From positions 210,112,709 through 210,176,708 of the forward strand of contig CM057009.1 of assembly GCA_029891345.1 (NCBI GenBank): 64,000 nucleotides of DNA, given 5' to 3'. Below, in pieces: positions 1 to 9,907 of this stretch. Position 1 is the first letter of the stretch, and every line of letters begins with the position of its first letter. The translations under genes were made by a program, and so were the position numbers. Origin of the DNA: Dryococelus australis (lineage: Eukaryota; Arthropoda; Insecta; Phasmatodea; Phasmatidae). Below the pieces are notes generated by a model. The model did no database searches. It saw nothing but the letters and a program-made list of their open reading frames with translations, and had not been told where the DNA came from.

Positions 1-129
1 CGGGCAGTGCCTCATCGCCTCGAGTCAACTAGGAACAAATTTAAAAGACTGAAAATTGAAGGTCCGATTTAAAAACTTGTAGTGTATTTCCCACAACGAT
101 AAAGTCAATTAAATAGCTATCTTCCACCT

Positions 130-560
130 TCTTGGCCAAATTTGCAACATCTATATATTGTCGCGTATATTTTTTTGATATCAAATTATTTGTATTCTAT
201 AAACCCTTTGTATAAAATCGAAGAAAATATCTTCTTGGTATCGATGGTTTCCATAAAATCCATCAAGAAAACACCTGCGAAAAACATCGCCAAATACAAC
301 TTTAATTCTACATTGTATTTCCTATATTCTAATTTTAACGTAGGTTTAACGGAAATTATACTTTCTTCGAAAGGAACTTCACCGATACGAAATTCTCTCT
401 TTTTTTTTTTTTAATCAACATTCTTACACTTCGACGCAGTATTTTGCTGTGTTTAAGAAAGATTTTTTGATTTTCGATGACCGGTTGTAGTAGTTTATAC
501 CTATCGCATAGTATGGATAAAATCAATTCGTTCGTATCCGGCACTATCTTAAATCTTAAC
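130..560 (-). pseudogene. Unknown degraded viral-type ORF with poly-A frameshift
   Basis: On the minus strand one coherent frame runs from about 560 to 400 and a second from about 410 to 130. They meet exactly at a run of 13 T on the plus strand (400-412), so the gene looks like one reading broken at a homopolymer. The downstream part ends in a hydrophobic stretch (LYLAMFFAGVFLMDF), possibly a membrane segment. No family recognised. The plus-strand ORF over the same bases is low in charged residues and is taken as a shadow. The 5-prime part also differs from host repeats in codon texture. Moderate-to-low confidence. Confidence 0.35.
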
Positions 561-779
561 TGCAGTGATAGGTATTCGGAAAAATGACAGGGAACGGAAA
601 GAGATAATGTAGGGATAAGTCAGGCAACATCTATCGCATTCGTAATACAAATATTTAAATTTTTGATAACATTCTTTAAAGTGTTCGAATTCATTTCAGC
701 AATAATTGGCATTTATCTCATACGGGTGCACTATATAACCATTTTCGTTTTGCTAACATTCGGGTTGTAGACAGTTTAT

Positions 780-1571
780 TTGGCTTTTAGGAAGCCTGTG
801 CTCACATTTGACGATTTCTGGTAATCCATGATTACAAACGATGTAGGCATCTTTCGCCTAAGGCGATCTGATTTTGTTCAATTTGTCGACACAAACGTTG
901 CCAATATCCCTTTCCATCCTAATCGCATCATTGTTCGTATGGCACGCGGTGCCATAAAAATTATATTTTTTGGGCGTACTTCCAAAATCCATTTACGATC
1001 GCATCTCATATACATATCTTCGAGTTTTTTGTATTTATTTGCGGATTCGGAACCACCGATGTTCATAAAGTTGCAATACTGTTCGTACGTTATGAAATCG
1101 ACTTGGTTAGGATTACTTCACTCACTGTACATCAACTTCAGGCCTTCTGAAATGCTCAGTTTCGGGGAGATCGACGCAAATATTAGGGGAATTAAATCAC
1201 CACGTAGCTGGATTTTATAATCCGTCCCGACTTTGACGAGTTTCGGTGAAAGTGGTTGCGTGTGACTACTTTTGAGCCATTTTTGTTTCTCTAAGTTCCA
1301 TCCCTATTCGTGAGGTGTTTTGTCTGTTTCGCTGATAAAATTCACCTCGATTTTCGAGCTTTCTGCATTCTCTGTGCCCGTCGCAAAAACTTCGCACTCA
1401 CAATACGTATTCGTTTTACACAAAGTCACAAATTTAAGTTTTTCATTTTTGACTAGGTTCAACCTAAACAAATATTTACCCGATTTCACGGATCGTATTT
1501 TGGAGTTTTCGCATATAGTAAAAACAAATACACCAAAAATATTACAAGTGATAATACTGCTTCAACAATGA
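780..1571 (-). pseudogene. Unknown degraded viral-type gene
   Basis: A single minus-strand frame stays protein-like from about 1571 to 780, interrupted by stop codons near 1304, 1125 and 878. Its composition is balanced (K, E, N and hydrophobic residues) with a Cys pair (YCEC) near the start. No motif that I can name. At least 260 residues. Because the three stops lie in one frame with no shift, this looks like point-mutation decay rather than sequencing indels. Function unknown; assigned to the integrated virus only by neighbourhood. Confidence 0.4.
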
Positions 1572-1801
1572 TGCTAATCGAGTAGGAATGCATCATTGCA
1601 TTTCTTTCTCTCTCACACATTCTCTCTTAGGGAACAAAAAATTGTAATCAAAGGATTGCTTTCAAAGCCAATGTATTTTATTCATACCAGCCAATATCAG
1701 CTGCTTCAACACAAATAAAATTGTCAAAATGACCACCCATGCAATAAGGTACCAGACTATATGGCTTCCAGTTCCGATGGTAATTGGACCATTTTGCCAA
1801 A

Positions 1802-2037
1802 TTAACCCACGTAAATGAACCGCGGCGAATCGATGAAAAGGAGTAGATCTACTAGTCTAGATAAATAAAATTTATATTTGAGATACGTATCAAACCTTTT
1901 CAAAATAATCGAATTCCATACAATTTCATTCATGCTTTTATCCAGCGTGTATAAAACTCGGCCATCGGATGTGTGAGTTTCAATCAAAGGCGTTTTCAAA
2001 TGCTCGATATTAAGCAAAGTTTTTTTTTACCGAGCAT
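1802..2037 (-). pseudogene. Unknown short ORF, frameshifted at A9
   Basis: An ATG at 2037-2035 opens a frame that runs into an A tract (T run near 2020-2028 on the plus strand). One frame over, 71 codons continue to the stop at 1802, with a reading typical of a viral protein (VLYTLDKSMNE). The VLYTLDK stretch distantly recalls the beta strand at the start of BRO-N domains, but the rest does not fit, so no family is claimed. Confidence 0.3.
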
Positions 2038-2214
2038 CTTATTTTTTTCTAATTATTGGTCAAAATCATCAAAGAATCTAACCACATCCACTCTAGAAGA
2101 AGGTTCATAATCTCAGTAAAACCAGACGTTTTCGCATAAACCGAGTGCCGCTTGCACCACGAGTTCCGTGAAATGTTAAACGATAGTCAGTTGGCAATCA
2201 TGGGGGATGTGTAA

Positions 2215-2454
2215 ATGACATTCGAGGTATGGTATGCTGCTGCCAAAAATATTTTTTGCGATATGTTGAAGTTGATCGAAGGCAAGTATCCCGCGCCAGT
2301 TAAATTTCAACTGCTTGTACATACATTCCAACAAACGAACAATTTCCGCGTACATGAAATTCATTTCGAGAAATGGAGGGAAAAAACACGATCGTCATTG
2401 ATAAAAATGCTTGTTTGGCCGAAATTCACTACCTCCTTGGCAAACATCATGTAG
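2215..2454 (+). CDS. Small ORF of unknown function
   Basis: A 79-residue ORF with a true ATG. It is rich in aromatic and basic residues (MTFEVWYAAAKNIF at the start). An in-frame TAA lies immediately upstream of the ATG after a further ATG (MGDV), so the start may once have been earlier. It sits 69 bases upstream of the 38K-like gene on the same strand. The opposite strand is also open here, so the strand choice is not secure. Confidence 0.3.
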   Translation: MTFEVWYAAAKNIFCDMLKLIEGKYPAPVKFQLLVHTFQQTNNFRVHEIHFEKWREKTRSSLIKMLVWPKFTTSLANIM

Positions 2455-2523
2455 CACAAGAGTCCAGATACTCACGGATGATCATTTCTTAAGGTTTTGA
2501 CATTGTTCAACAATCCGAGTAAA

Positions 2524-3233
2524 ATGTGCGCAAAAATTGTATTGGTATTATGCGATGACAACAATTTCGATATTTGCCAATCGATCGATAATACTTTGGA
2601 CATTATTTTTTGTGCGCATAATCCTCGTATTTCCTTGTTTGTTTTTTCCCGTTAAATGTTATAAATCAGAAGCGATGGTGAAGATGCCGATTTGGTTGGC
2701 GATTCCATATACGGTGCTATAAGAAAAGGATTTTGCAATCAGAGAATCGCCAGCAGAGACGAAGACGATCGCAAACTGGCCGATAAAAGAGCAAAAAAAA
2801 AAAGAAAATTCACAAAGAAGAGGCGAGCGCAAGGTATCGCAGCCATTGATTTTTACTCCACTTTAATTGACAAATGTAAAAACGAATTTTACGGAGCCAA
2901 TCATTTCATCGCGACTTTGGCAAAAGACTTTAAAGTGGTGCTGTGGATGGCGGTCAACGAGGTGCACGCGGAAATGTTTATCGAACAGTTTCTGCAGGCC
3001 AATAAATTTGCAAAATTTTGTACGGGTTGCATAGAGAAAGGAAATCGGTATCTATCGTTCGCCAACAACTTCTGATAACTACGGGCCCGTACATTTTAAT
3101 AGACTATTCGGTGCATAATTTGAATACGGGTGGTTACGACATACCGTTCGACGTTAAAAAATACTGTTATGTACCAAACACGAATAATGAAAAAAAAAAA
3201 TTAATTTTTCAATTAAAACTCATTACTCCATGA
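2524..3233 (+). pseudogene. 38K: 38K-like nucleocapsid phosphatase (HAD/FCP1 type), broken
   Basis: The frame starting at ATG 2524 continues past two in-frame stops (near 2657 and 2666) to 3075. The reading then shifts frame (in the overlap from 3018) and ends at 3233, about 236 codons in all, shorter than the roughly 300 residues usual for baculovirus 38K. HAD-like features: a motif I block IDFYSTLID (2845-2871), a motif II-like block FKVVLWMAVNE, and a final acidic motif ILIDYSVHNLN (from 3093) followed by GGYDIPFDV. 38K is a core nucleocapsid-assembly protein of baculoviruses and nudiviruses that resembles CTD phosphatases. In both acidic motifs an Asp expected in active HAD enzymes reads Tyr. 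The family assignment is from motif spacing and is fairly firm. Confidence 0.62.
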
Positions 3234-3277
3234 TTTATACGATCTTATAGATGCTTGGCACGAATCTGTCAGTTAAC

Positions 3278-3496
3278 TCACCCGCTCATCAATGTCGCAT
3301 TTTTTTCATAATCGTGCAACAGATTATGTAAAAATTCTTCTTGCAGAGTCGTCAGATGTAATGGCAGTGTCCAAGTATGCAATAACGTTGTAATTAACTC
3401 CATGTATCCATCAATGTTTCTATTCGAGTTGCTTCTACAAATCCAGTTCTTCTCATAGAGAGAATAAAAAAATATTTTGAACACGAGAGTGTCCAT
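3278..3496 (-). CDS. Small ORF of unknown function, convergent with 38K
   Basis: 72 codons on the minus strand, ending 45 bases from the end of the 38K reading in a convergent arrangement. The second half (TTLLHTWTLPLHLTTLQEEF and following) is predicted helical. A different frame is open upstream to 3606 but runs into the TA microsatellite, so a frameshift is possible. No family recognised; could be a remnant of a neighbouring core gene. Confidence 0.25.
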   Translation of the reverse strand: MDTLVFKIFFYSLYEKNWICRSNSNRNIDGYMELITTLLHTWTLPLHLTTLQEEFLHNLLHDYEKNATLMSG

Positions 3497-3527
3497 TCTG
3501 TTATGCTTTCTGGGAGGGAATAGACCT

Positions 3528-3568
3528 TATATATATATATATATATTATATATATATATATATATGGT
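3528..3568. repeat. (TA)n microsatellite
   Basis: An almost pure TA dinucleotide run, broken once by TTATA, between two minus-strand reading fragments. Host-type simple repeat; no coding content. Confidence 0.9.
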
Positions 3569-3822
3569 TTCGAACCCAATATATTTTTTATTTTATGTGT
3601 TTTCATTTCGTAATTGTAACTTTTTTTCGTATCAAGAGAAACATCAATTAAAATAACAAACTACAACAAACCATGAAAAATTAAAATTAATATGTAATAA
3701 AAAATAAAAAATGTCAACACATGGCAAAAAATAACGACGTACTTTCCCAATAATAACTGACTATTAATTCGCAGTTGGTAGTAAAAATATTAAAAACTTT
3801 ATCTTGTTCAAACAAATTTATA

Positions 3823-4150
3823 TTAATGATATATGCAAAACTTGCAAAATTCCTTCATTTTCACTGCAACACAATACGCGTTGGAAGAATAGACAAAAAT
3901 TTTGGCAACTTCGTGAGTACCGGGATACCATTCGCGGTTAATTATGCTGATGAACCAATGTCGAAAAAAGTTCATGTTTAGAAAATTTACCAGGCGGTGT
4001 TTCACCAACATAAATTCAGTGTTCTGTTGGTCGCTATCGTAAAATTTCGATTCAATGGAGTTAACCTTTGGCTCTGTCTTGCAAAATGATTCCCAGTCGT
4101 CCAAAGCATTACTAACTGCAATTTCGGAATATGTTTCATAATATATATTT
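3823..4150 (-). CDS. ORF of unknown function
   Basis: An open frame enters near 4150 and runs to a stop at 3823, with 93 codons after the first Met. It is acidic at the start (MDDWESFC) and ends in a short Cys-rich tail (KEFCKFCIYH). The central HWFISIINREWYPGTHEVAK region looks folded. The plus-strand ORF here is an antisense shadow. No family recognised. Confidence 0.33.
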
Positions 4151-4264
4151 CATTTTGGGAAAAACAATGATGAAAGATCTTATGCTATTGTTTTTTTTTC
4201 AATGTCTTTTTTCAATTAGTTATGCAAGACAGCCACTGAGAAATCATTAAAAGAAACAAATCAC

Positions 4265-4330
4265 GACCACTGTGGGTATATATAGAATGGTATCAGCCAA
4301 GACAAATCACTCACTTTCGAGCCAGCACTT
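4265..4330 (+). promoter_or_regulatory. TATA-type promoter upstream of the [FL]QGF gene
   Basis: A TATATATAG box at about 4277 is followed, roughly 30-40 bases on, by initiator-like CA sequences (AATCACTCACTTTCGAGCC) just before the coding region at 4345. Spacing suits an RNA polymerase II core promoter. Inferred from sequence only. Confidence 0.4.
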
Positions 4331-4344
4331 TATCAGCATACAAA

Positions 4345-4878
4345 TTGTTTTGTAATCTGCAAGGATTCCATGATAACAATGGCGAATATGTGCTAAAGGA
4401 ATTGGCCGTCACCAACATTGATGGTTTCTCTGAAAGGTGGCTCTTCAAATCTCCGTATCCGTGGAAAGCATTGGATGTTGTAAGTAAAAAGACAAGCTAT
4501 TGGCTAAAGGAAAATATTCACCAATTGGCGTGGCAAGATGGCGAAATTCCACATGATGAAATTGAAAGGGAAGTATTTCAATTGATAAGGAGCCATTAAA
4601 ACAAATATATAATATTTGTTGCGGGCTCACATCTAATAAATTGGCTAAAGAAATTGTGCCAATTCTATCACTATCTCGAAATTGTGGAATTTAATAAAAC
4701 TTACAAATGCCCTTCGTTTAAGACTCTGGTAGCTATATATGGGAATGTAGGCCATTATGATTTTTGGAGACACATTTGTAGATTTATGTATGCAGATAGA
4801 AATTCGAAATTATTGCGTTTGTGGTTCCGCGATAATGTAGTGACAAAATGGGAAGAATTCCAACAACAACAAAATTGA
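4345..4878 (+). pseudogene. Invertebrate [FL]QGF-type protein (possible DEDD-exonuclease-like domain), broken
   Basis: Two adjacent readings (4345-4599 and from about 4602 to 4878) together give some 178 residues. Motifs in order: LQGFHDNNGEYVLKELAV, the block FKSPYPW, WLKENIHQLAW, a hydrophobic strand, KCPSFKTL, and ADRNSKLLRLWF at the end. This order is familiar from a widespread, poorly characterised family in arthropod and other invertebrate genomes; an exonuclease-like fold is my guess, not shown. There is a stop/frame change at 4597-4602 and no ATG at the 5-prime end, so this copy is decayed. It may be viral or host; a second member lies at 30235. Confidence 0.5.
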
Positions 4879-4889
4879 AAAAAAGTGCA

Positions 4890-5480
4890 TCAAAGACTTT
4901 ACATTCAGTGTTTGGCGCGGGTTCACAACAGAATAGATAGTTCGACTGAATTGCTGTAGGTCAAATATCCTCATCTGTGGGCCAACTGAGGAAAAGTCTG
5001 CATGGATTGGAGTGACAAGATTGAGAAATGCCCTACAGCAAAACTGAAGATGACTGACAAAAATAATCACATTGTCTACCTGTTTTATATATTTCACAAA
5101 TGTATTTTTTTGTAAATAAAAAATGTTTATAATTTGTATGTAAATAAAATAATTTTTTTTCATTTACTCGAGATGTACTAAATTGTTACATAAATTTCCC
5201 ATACCTATCAAAACAAAACTAGATATTACTCTTATGTATGTCTAATTATCAGAGCAAGCCAACATCAATCCCAAAACTGTAAAAATAACACGTAGGCTTA
5301 TCAAATAAGTGTTTTTTGTTTGCATTCTCATATACCTTTATGGCATAATTGTCGTATTATGGTATTAGTATACTAATAAGAATTCAACTACAGTTTTTAA
5401 TAGAAATATATAAAAGTTGAATTTTGAAATGGTACCAATTACGGGGTACCAGCTAAAAGTCAATTATTTATAATTTTTGT
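4890..5480. other. AT-rich interval without convincing genes
   Basis: The first 170 bases show short coding-like fragments in mixed frames, perhaps the tail of the preceding gene. From about 5060 the sequence becomes AT-rich non-coding with AATAAA-type signals near 5116-5150. No motif recognised. Confidence 0.5.
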
Positions 5481-5550
5481 GTATATATATAAGCTGTTGG
5501 GCTTTTTATAAAACCATTATAACTACAGCATCGTTGGACAGGGGATCTCT
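5480..5550 (+). promoter_or_regulatory. Shared promoter/leader module, copy 1
   Basis: TATATATATAAGC, then TAAAACCATT, then GCATCGTTGGACAGGGGATC before an ATG at 5551. The same ordered words recur at 7119-7180, and TAAAACCATT also lies just upstream of the BRO ATG at 6330. This suggests a duplicated viral early promoter or leader. Confidence 0.45.
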
Positions 5551-5930
5551 ATGGTTGTCGAATTACAACAAAAAAAATTGATTGTAGGATTTAACTGGTA
5601 TTTTGGAAACGGCACAAAAAATTTTACTTCAAAAGAATTAATCAAGGGGAATTATACAAGCAGTTTGTAAAATAGCTGGATTCGATATTCTAACCAATAT
5701 AAACTCACAAAATATAATGTCCAGAATACAGAACTTTATATTTAAAAATGTATTTAATTGAGGGAAATGACAAAACAATTAAATATCAGAGGATATTCGG
5801 GTAAAAGAAAACGAGAACTTATAGAGAGGATTGATGAAGTAGAAACTAACCATCCGGATGTAAAAACAATAACTTATAAAAAAACTTAAATTGAACCATT
5901 AAATTTTAAAAAAATATTGGAAAAATACTA

Positions 5931-5976
<46 letters not shown>

Positions 5977-6269
5977 CAATCTAAACAGTGATACTTTGGT
6001 GGAACAAATAGTAAGTTATAAATTTATTTCAGAAAAAAACAATTCTAAAGAATTTAGAAGACTCGAAAGTTTCAGAATTGAAGCAAATTGCTAAAGAATT
6101 CAGAATTAAATGTTACGCATACATGAATAAAAATAAAAGCATCAAAAAATTATTTATACAAATCATACTAAATGAAAGGGAGAAATTGAAGAAAATTAAA
6201 GAATTTTACCTAGATACAAATAATTTTGAAAATATCTGTATTCTAAAATCGTTGTCAAATACCAACTAA
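5551..6269 (+). pseudogene. Degraded gene with SAP/Rho-N-like motifs
   Basis: An ATG at 5551 opens a short reading (LIVGFNWYFGNG), followed by fragments in other frames. Two contain the helix-extended-helix pattern of SAP or Rho-N DNA/RNA-binding modules: LNIRGYSGKRKRELIERI near 5775 and LKQIAKEFRIKCYAYMNKNK from 6078. The second lies in a still-open ORF (6078-6269). A 40-base TA run (5934-5974) cuts the reading in half. Similar short modules occur in proteins of large DNA viruses. Function not assignable; the motif call is tentative. Confidence 0.4.
5931..5975. repeat. (AT)n microsatellite
   Basis: Uninterrupted AT dinucleotide run inside the degraded SAP-like gene; a later insertion or slippage expansion. 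Confidence 0.95.
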
Positions 6270-6329
6270 TAAAAAGCCCTTGTTTTTATAAGGAACTAAA
6301 TGTAATTTCGTAAAACCATTTCAACCGAA

Positions 6330-7061
6330 ATGTCGTTGATAAGAAGGGCTCTTCAGTTGTCAAAAAATGAGAATTTTGACTTTTGGATTTTCGTGGTCGG
6401 CGATAATAACGGCAATGAGAAATTATAGTTCAAAGGGAAATATATTGCTTCATTTCTCCTATATAAAAAACCATGTAGTGCAATTATTAATTTGGTCACA
6501 CAAAAATGGAAAAGAACATGGGCAGATGTGAAGGGATTGGCCCTCACCCATGAAACCCCTTCTAATTGGCAACAACATACGATGTTCATCAATAAAAAAG
6601 GATTGAATTTATTGATACAAAATTCGAGAATACCCACATGGAAATTCCTGCTACGAAAACTGATCAAAGAATTCAACTTGAAACTGAATCTCGTTTCGAG
6701 AACAAAGGAACAAGATTACATTGTCGTAATTGTAAATTGTTTCAAACATCTGAACTACAAATTACAATATACAATCAATAATTACAGAATAGATTTGTTT
6801 TTTTTTTATTACAAAATTGCATTCGAATGCAACGAATATAATCACAAATACAGAAACATTGAATATGAAATCGAACAACTAAAACACATCGAGAAAAAGC
6901 TAAATTGCACATTTATCAGATTCGAACCGGATGCTGAGAATTTCAATGAGCATGATGTTATAAACACTATTGTTGAATTGATAGAACAAAGGAATTTCAA
7001 TGTATACAATGTTATCAATACTATCATTCGAATGATTGAACAAAAAAAAATATGTCATTAA
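6330..7061 (+). pseudogene. bro: BRO-N protein with C-terminal nuclease-like domain, one stop
   Basis: ATG at 6330 starts a 243-codon frame broken only by TAG at 6426-6428. The N-terminal part carries BRO-N features (FDFWIFVVGDN, ALTHETPSNWQQHTMFINKKG, a GLNLLIQNSRIP helix). The C-terminal part reads YRIDLFFFYYKIAFECNEYN, then LNCTFIRFEPDAENF, the pattern of a restriction-endonuclease-like domain seen attached to BRO-N in some insect large DNA viruses. BRO proteins bind DNA and affect host chromatin and transcription. The ATG follows a TAAAACCATT leader word. Downstream, duplicated pieces of its 5-prime end lie at 7119-7230. Confidence 0.68.
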
Positions 7062-7114
7062 AAAATAAACCTTAATTCATCACATAAGTGTATCAAAAAA
7101 TATTATTGGTAATC

Positions 7115-7230
7115 AATTTGTCTATATATAAGCAATAAAACCATTGCACCTATGATGCCATTGGATAGGAGATCATTTTAGCTTTCGAATTTCGAAAACT
7201 TTGACTCTTGGATTTTTCTCTAATAGACCC
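7115..7230 (+). repeat. Partial duplicate of BRO promoter and 5-prime end
   Basis: TATATATAAGC, TAAAACCATT and GCCATTGGATAGGAGATC repeat the order of 5480-5550. They are followed by TTTGACTCTTGGATTTTTC, which parallels the start of the BRO coding region near 6375. The copy loses coding sense at once, so it is a truncated tandem duplication. Confidence 0.5.
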
Positions 7231-7289
7231 TCTGTTGGCGAGGGTCCTTATACAAAACAGATCTCCTTTTTAAATTCAATTTTTGGTCT

Positions 7290-7760
7290 GGAAAATTGTT
7301 ACAATACTTAAATTCAATTTGGGTGTGCATAAAAAGTCCATCCTTATAAAATTCGACTTTTTATATTTTCAATATAAAGTTTATCTGAATCCCTTTAACC
7401 CCCCTTCCACAATTAACACCTTCACTATGAACCTCAACATCATGTGTTACTTTAAAGGAAGTACTTTTGACATACACCCCAACTAACACCTTCACTCCAA
7501 AAAAATGCTATTTCCAATATTCAATTTGGGTGCGCACGAAAAGTTCCTCCCATTAACATTAAATTTTTATATTTATCATTAATAAAAATTCTAATTTATA
7601 ATATAACATGGAATCACAATTTTTTTTAGATATTATTATTTTTTGTCTTTAATTTTTATATTAATTATAAATAAATAGTTTATCTGATTCCCCTTAACCC
7701 ACCCCCCTCCCAACTAACACCTTCATTACAAACCAACATCATAATAGGGTGGTTTTAAAT
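7290..7760. repeat. Imperfect tandem repeat block
   Basis: The words TTCAATTTGGGTGTGCATAA / TTCAATTTGGGTGCGCACGA and CAACTAACACCTTCACT recur, together with TTTATCTGAATCCC / TTTATCTGATTCCC. This gives two to three diverged copies of a unit of roughly 200 bases. Non-coding; separates the BRO block from a foldback element. Confidence 0.55.
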
Positions 7761-7779
7761 GGACATTGAGGGTTTAAAC

Positions 7780-8200
7780 CCTACAAATGCTCCCATTAAA
7801 ATTCGATTTCCCACAAGATTTCGCCAGAGGGCTCCACGATCGACGTCCCACCTCCTACTTCCGGTAACCAATAACCTTTTAGTATTTCACTTCCCCTCTC
7901 TTCCCTTGTTGCAGTTTGGGCTATATGGTGGCGAAACTTGGAAGCATCACAACTCCAAGAGCAGAAGAGGAATAAGGAGTAAGTATAATAATTATCATTA
8001 TATGTAAGGTATATTGATAATGTTACATTATTATAATTCCTCTGTATTCCTTTTCTGCTCTTGGAGGAGGAGAGATGTTTCCACGTACAGCTCTTGCCTT
8101 CGACTGATGTCTTTTTTCCAGATTTTGCAGCCATATAGGCCAAACTGAAAGGAGGGGAAGAAAGGGGAGGTGAAGTATTGCAACATGATTGCTATTTTAA
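7780..8200. repeat. Foldback (palindromic) repeat, copy A
   Basis: The left arm (about 7790-7985) ends in CTCCAAGAGCAGAAGAGGAATAAGG; the right arm (about 8035-8200) starts with its complement. Both carry the words CTATATGG/CCATATAG and TTCACTTCCCCTC/GAGGGGAAG. About 50 bases of AT-rich spacer separate the arms. It belongs to the same family as the ladder at 24.2-26.6 kb. No transposase is present, so it is most like a foldback or MITE-type host element. Confidence 0.7.
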
Positions 8201-8300
8201 AGTAGAAGTGGGGGGAGAGGGTAATGTCGATTATAACACACACAAGTGGGTTATCTCGAAGCTAATCCATTTTTATTAAAATGATTTTTTTTATAATTCA

Positions 8301-8905
8301 TTACCTCAGTTTCTGATTGGCATCATCATGGCATAAACAATTTCTACAATCGCACTCGAAAGGATAGAAATTTCGTTCCCTTTCAACAGCCATCATGGCG
8401 ATATTCGGCGGCATGGGGAACAGATCTATCGTGATTGGACATGAATACATTGTTAACGTTTTCCATGAGTTTCTCTTTTCGTCTGCTTGTGAGGTAGGTT
8501 TCGATTTTTTGCACAATCGGCTAGGAAACATCCTTTGGTAAAACATATTTTGAAATATAATAATGATAATAAAAGTTTAATTGCAGTTGCAAGTACAAGT
8601 TTTGTAGTAGCAGGCTTGTGTCTTTCCATGGACAAAACAAGCTGCGTAGTTCAAAGTAATTGATAAATTTAGTTTTGTAGCTGATGTTTATGCCTTTGAT
8701 TTTGTAGATTACATTGAGTCATTTTACAGGTTTGTTGGAGTGCTCTGATTCTATCTGGAACTCCGTCACCTGATTATTATAATACCAGATGTTTAAAATG
8801 TGTTTTACACCCAAAATGTTTAAACCTTCTTCGAAATCGTCCACTCCAATGTAGTACCAAGGTCCGAAACATACAACCAAGTCGTGAAATGGATACTCTG
8901 CAAGT
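8301..8905 (-). pseudogene. Unknown degraded viral-type gene, Cys-rich end
   Basis: Minus-strand fragments: from about 8905 to 8710 (HDLVVCFGPWYYIGVDDFEE and following, stop near 8720) and an ORF 8546-8301 ending with FECDCRNCLC. The first is clearly protein-like, with aromatic and acidic residues. The second has four closely spaced Cys. Whether the two belong to one gene is not certain. No family recognised. Confidence 0.38.
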
Positions 8906-8976
8906 GTGACAGTGATTTAATCAAACAATAATTCGTTTGCGTTCAATATTCCCATATCACTAATATTTTTTCATAG

Positions 8977-9667
8977 GTGTGTATTTTTGTAATACCTTAT
9001 ATATTACACGGATGTCGTGTTTTCAACTGCAATTATGCAAAACTTGAGCTGCATTTGCACAGAGCACATTATTACTCGTGTAATTACCTTGACGAATCAA
9101 ACTTGGAAATTCTATATTCTCTGCACAAATCTCGGGGCTTGATACTTAACAGGAGTTCGTTTTATAATTCTGGTGTCTTGTACAGGCATTTTACACCCTA
9201 GGTCACCCACTGCCATTTCGATTCGATAGAGTTAATTTCCAAGATACCAAAATCCATAATAATGTTTATTCACTTTGCCGACAATGTGCACAACACAGAA
9301 CGAATTGACCTCAAAGTGTTGAAACTTTTTTACCAACACATCAATAAAATGGCCAATTTCGAGTTGCGCGATGATTTCTCTGTTCTGCCCCAAATTTCAT
9401 ACTCGTGCTCAAACAGGGAATTTGTGCACTATCTAAATCTACTCTGTCGCGAAGAGGACTTGGTCAACACCCTATTTGAAAATCAACAAAGAGAAATTGC
9501 AATTTATTTCACTCATCTTTTCAACAAAACCCCAATTTGTTTACCCAAATATCTGTCTTGTTGAAAGGATGCCTGCATATTCCATGCCCCATCGAGAATT
9601 GACCAAGTTGATGACCAATCACAGTGTTATTCCCACCACTGGCACCTACGACGAGTTGTACCTATAA
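8977..9667 (+). pseudogene. Unknown viral-type gene, one stop and a frameshift
   Basis: One frame runs from about 8977 to 9564 with a single TAG at 9199-9201. A +1 frame overlaps at its end and continues to 9667, giving about 230 residues. The N-terminal part has Cys/His residues (GCRVFNCNY, HLHRAHYYSCNY). The middle ORF 9262-9564 starts at a true ATG (MFIHFADNVHNTE) and is helical and acidic. No family recognised. It lies directly upstream of the LEF-5-like gene on the same strand. Confidence 0.42.
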
Positions 9668-9907
9668 TGCAAATGTTAAAATTTCTCCCTCTCTAAGAAG
9701 GGACAAAAAAGCAAAAACAAAAGAGTTAAAAAATATATATAATTTCCTTCCATACATACTTGTATATAAGAGAATATGCAACTACAAACTTCAAATATTA
9801 ATTATCTGTCGGAAATGGATCTCGATAACTTATAACAGAAAGTCGTTAAAGTCGACTGATGTTTGAGTTAAATATGAAACCTGTTTCTGGAAATTGTAAA
9901 TATTGAC

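Noticed and set aside
142-414. Plus-strand 90-codon ORF
   Set aside because: Starts at TTG, Phe/Ser/Ile-rich, and lies antisense to a better minus-strand reading; ends in the poly-T tract.
7759-8243. Several ORFs over the 7.8-8.2 kb region on both strands
   Set aside because: They are translations of a foldback repeat arm and recur in other copies of the family; no protein motif.
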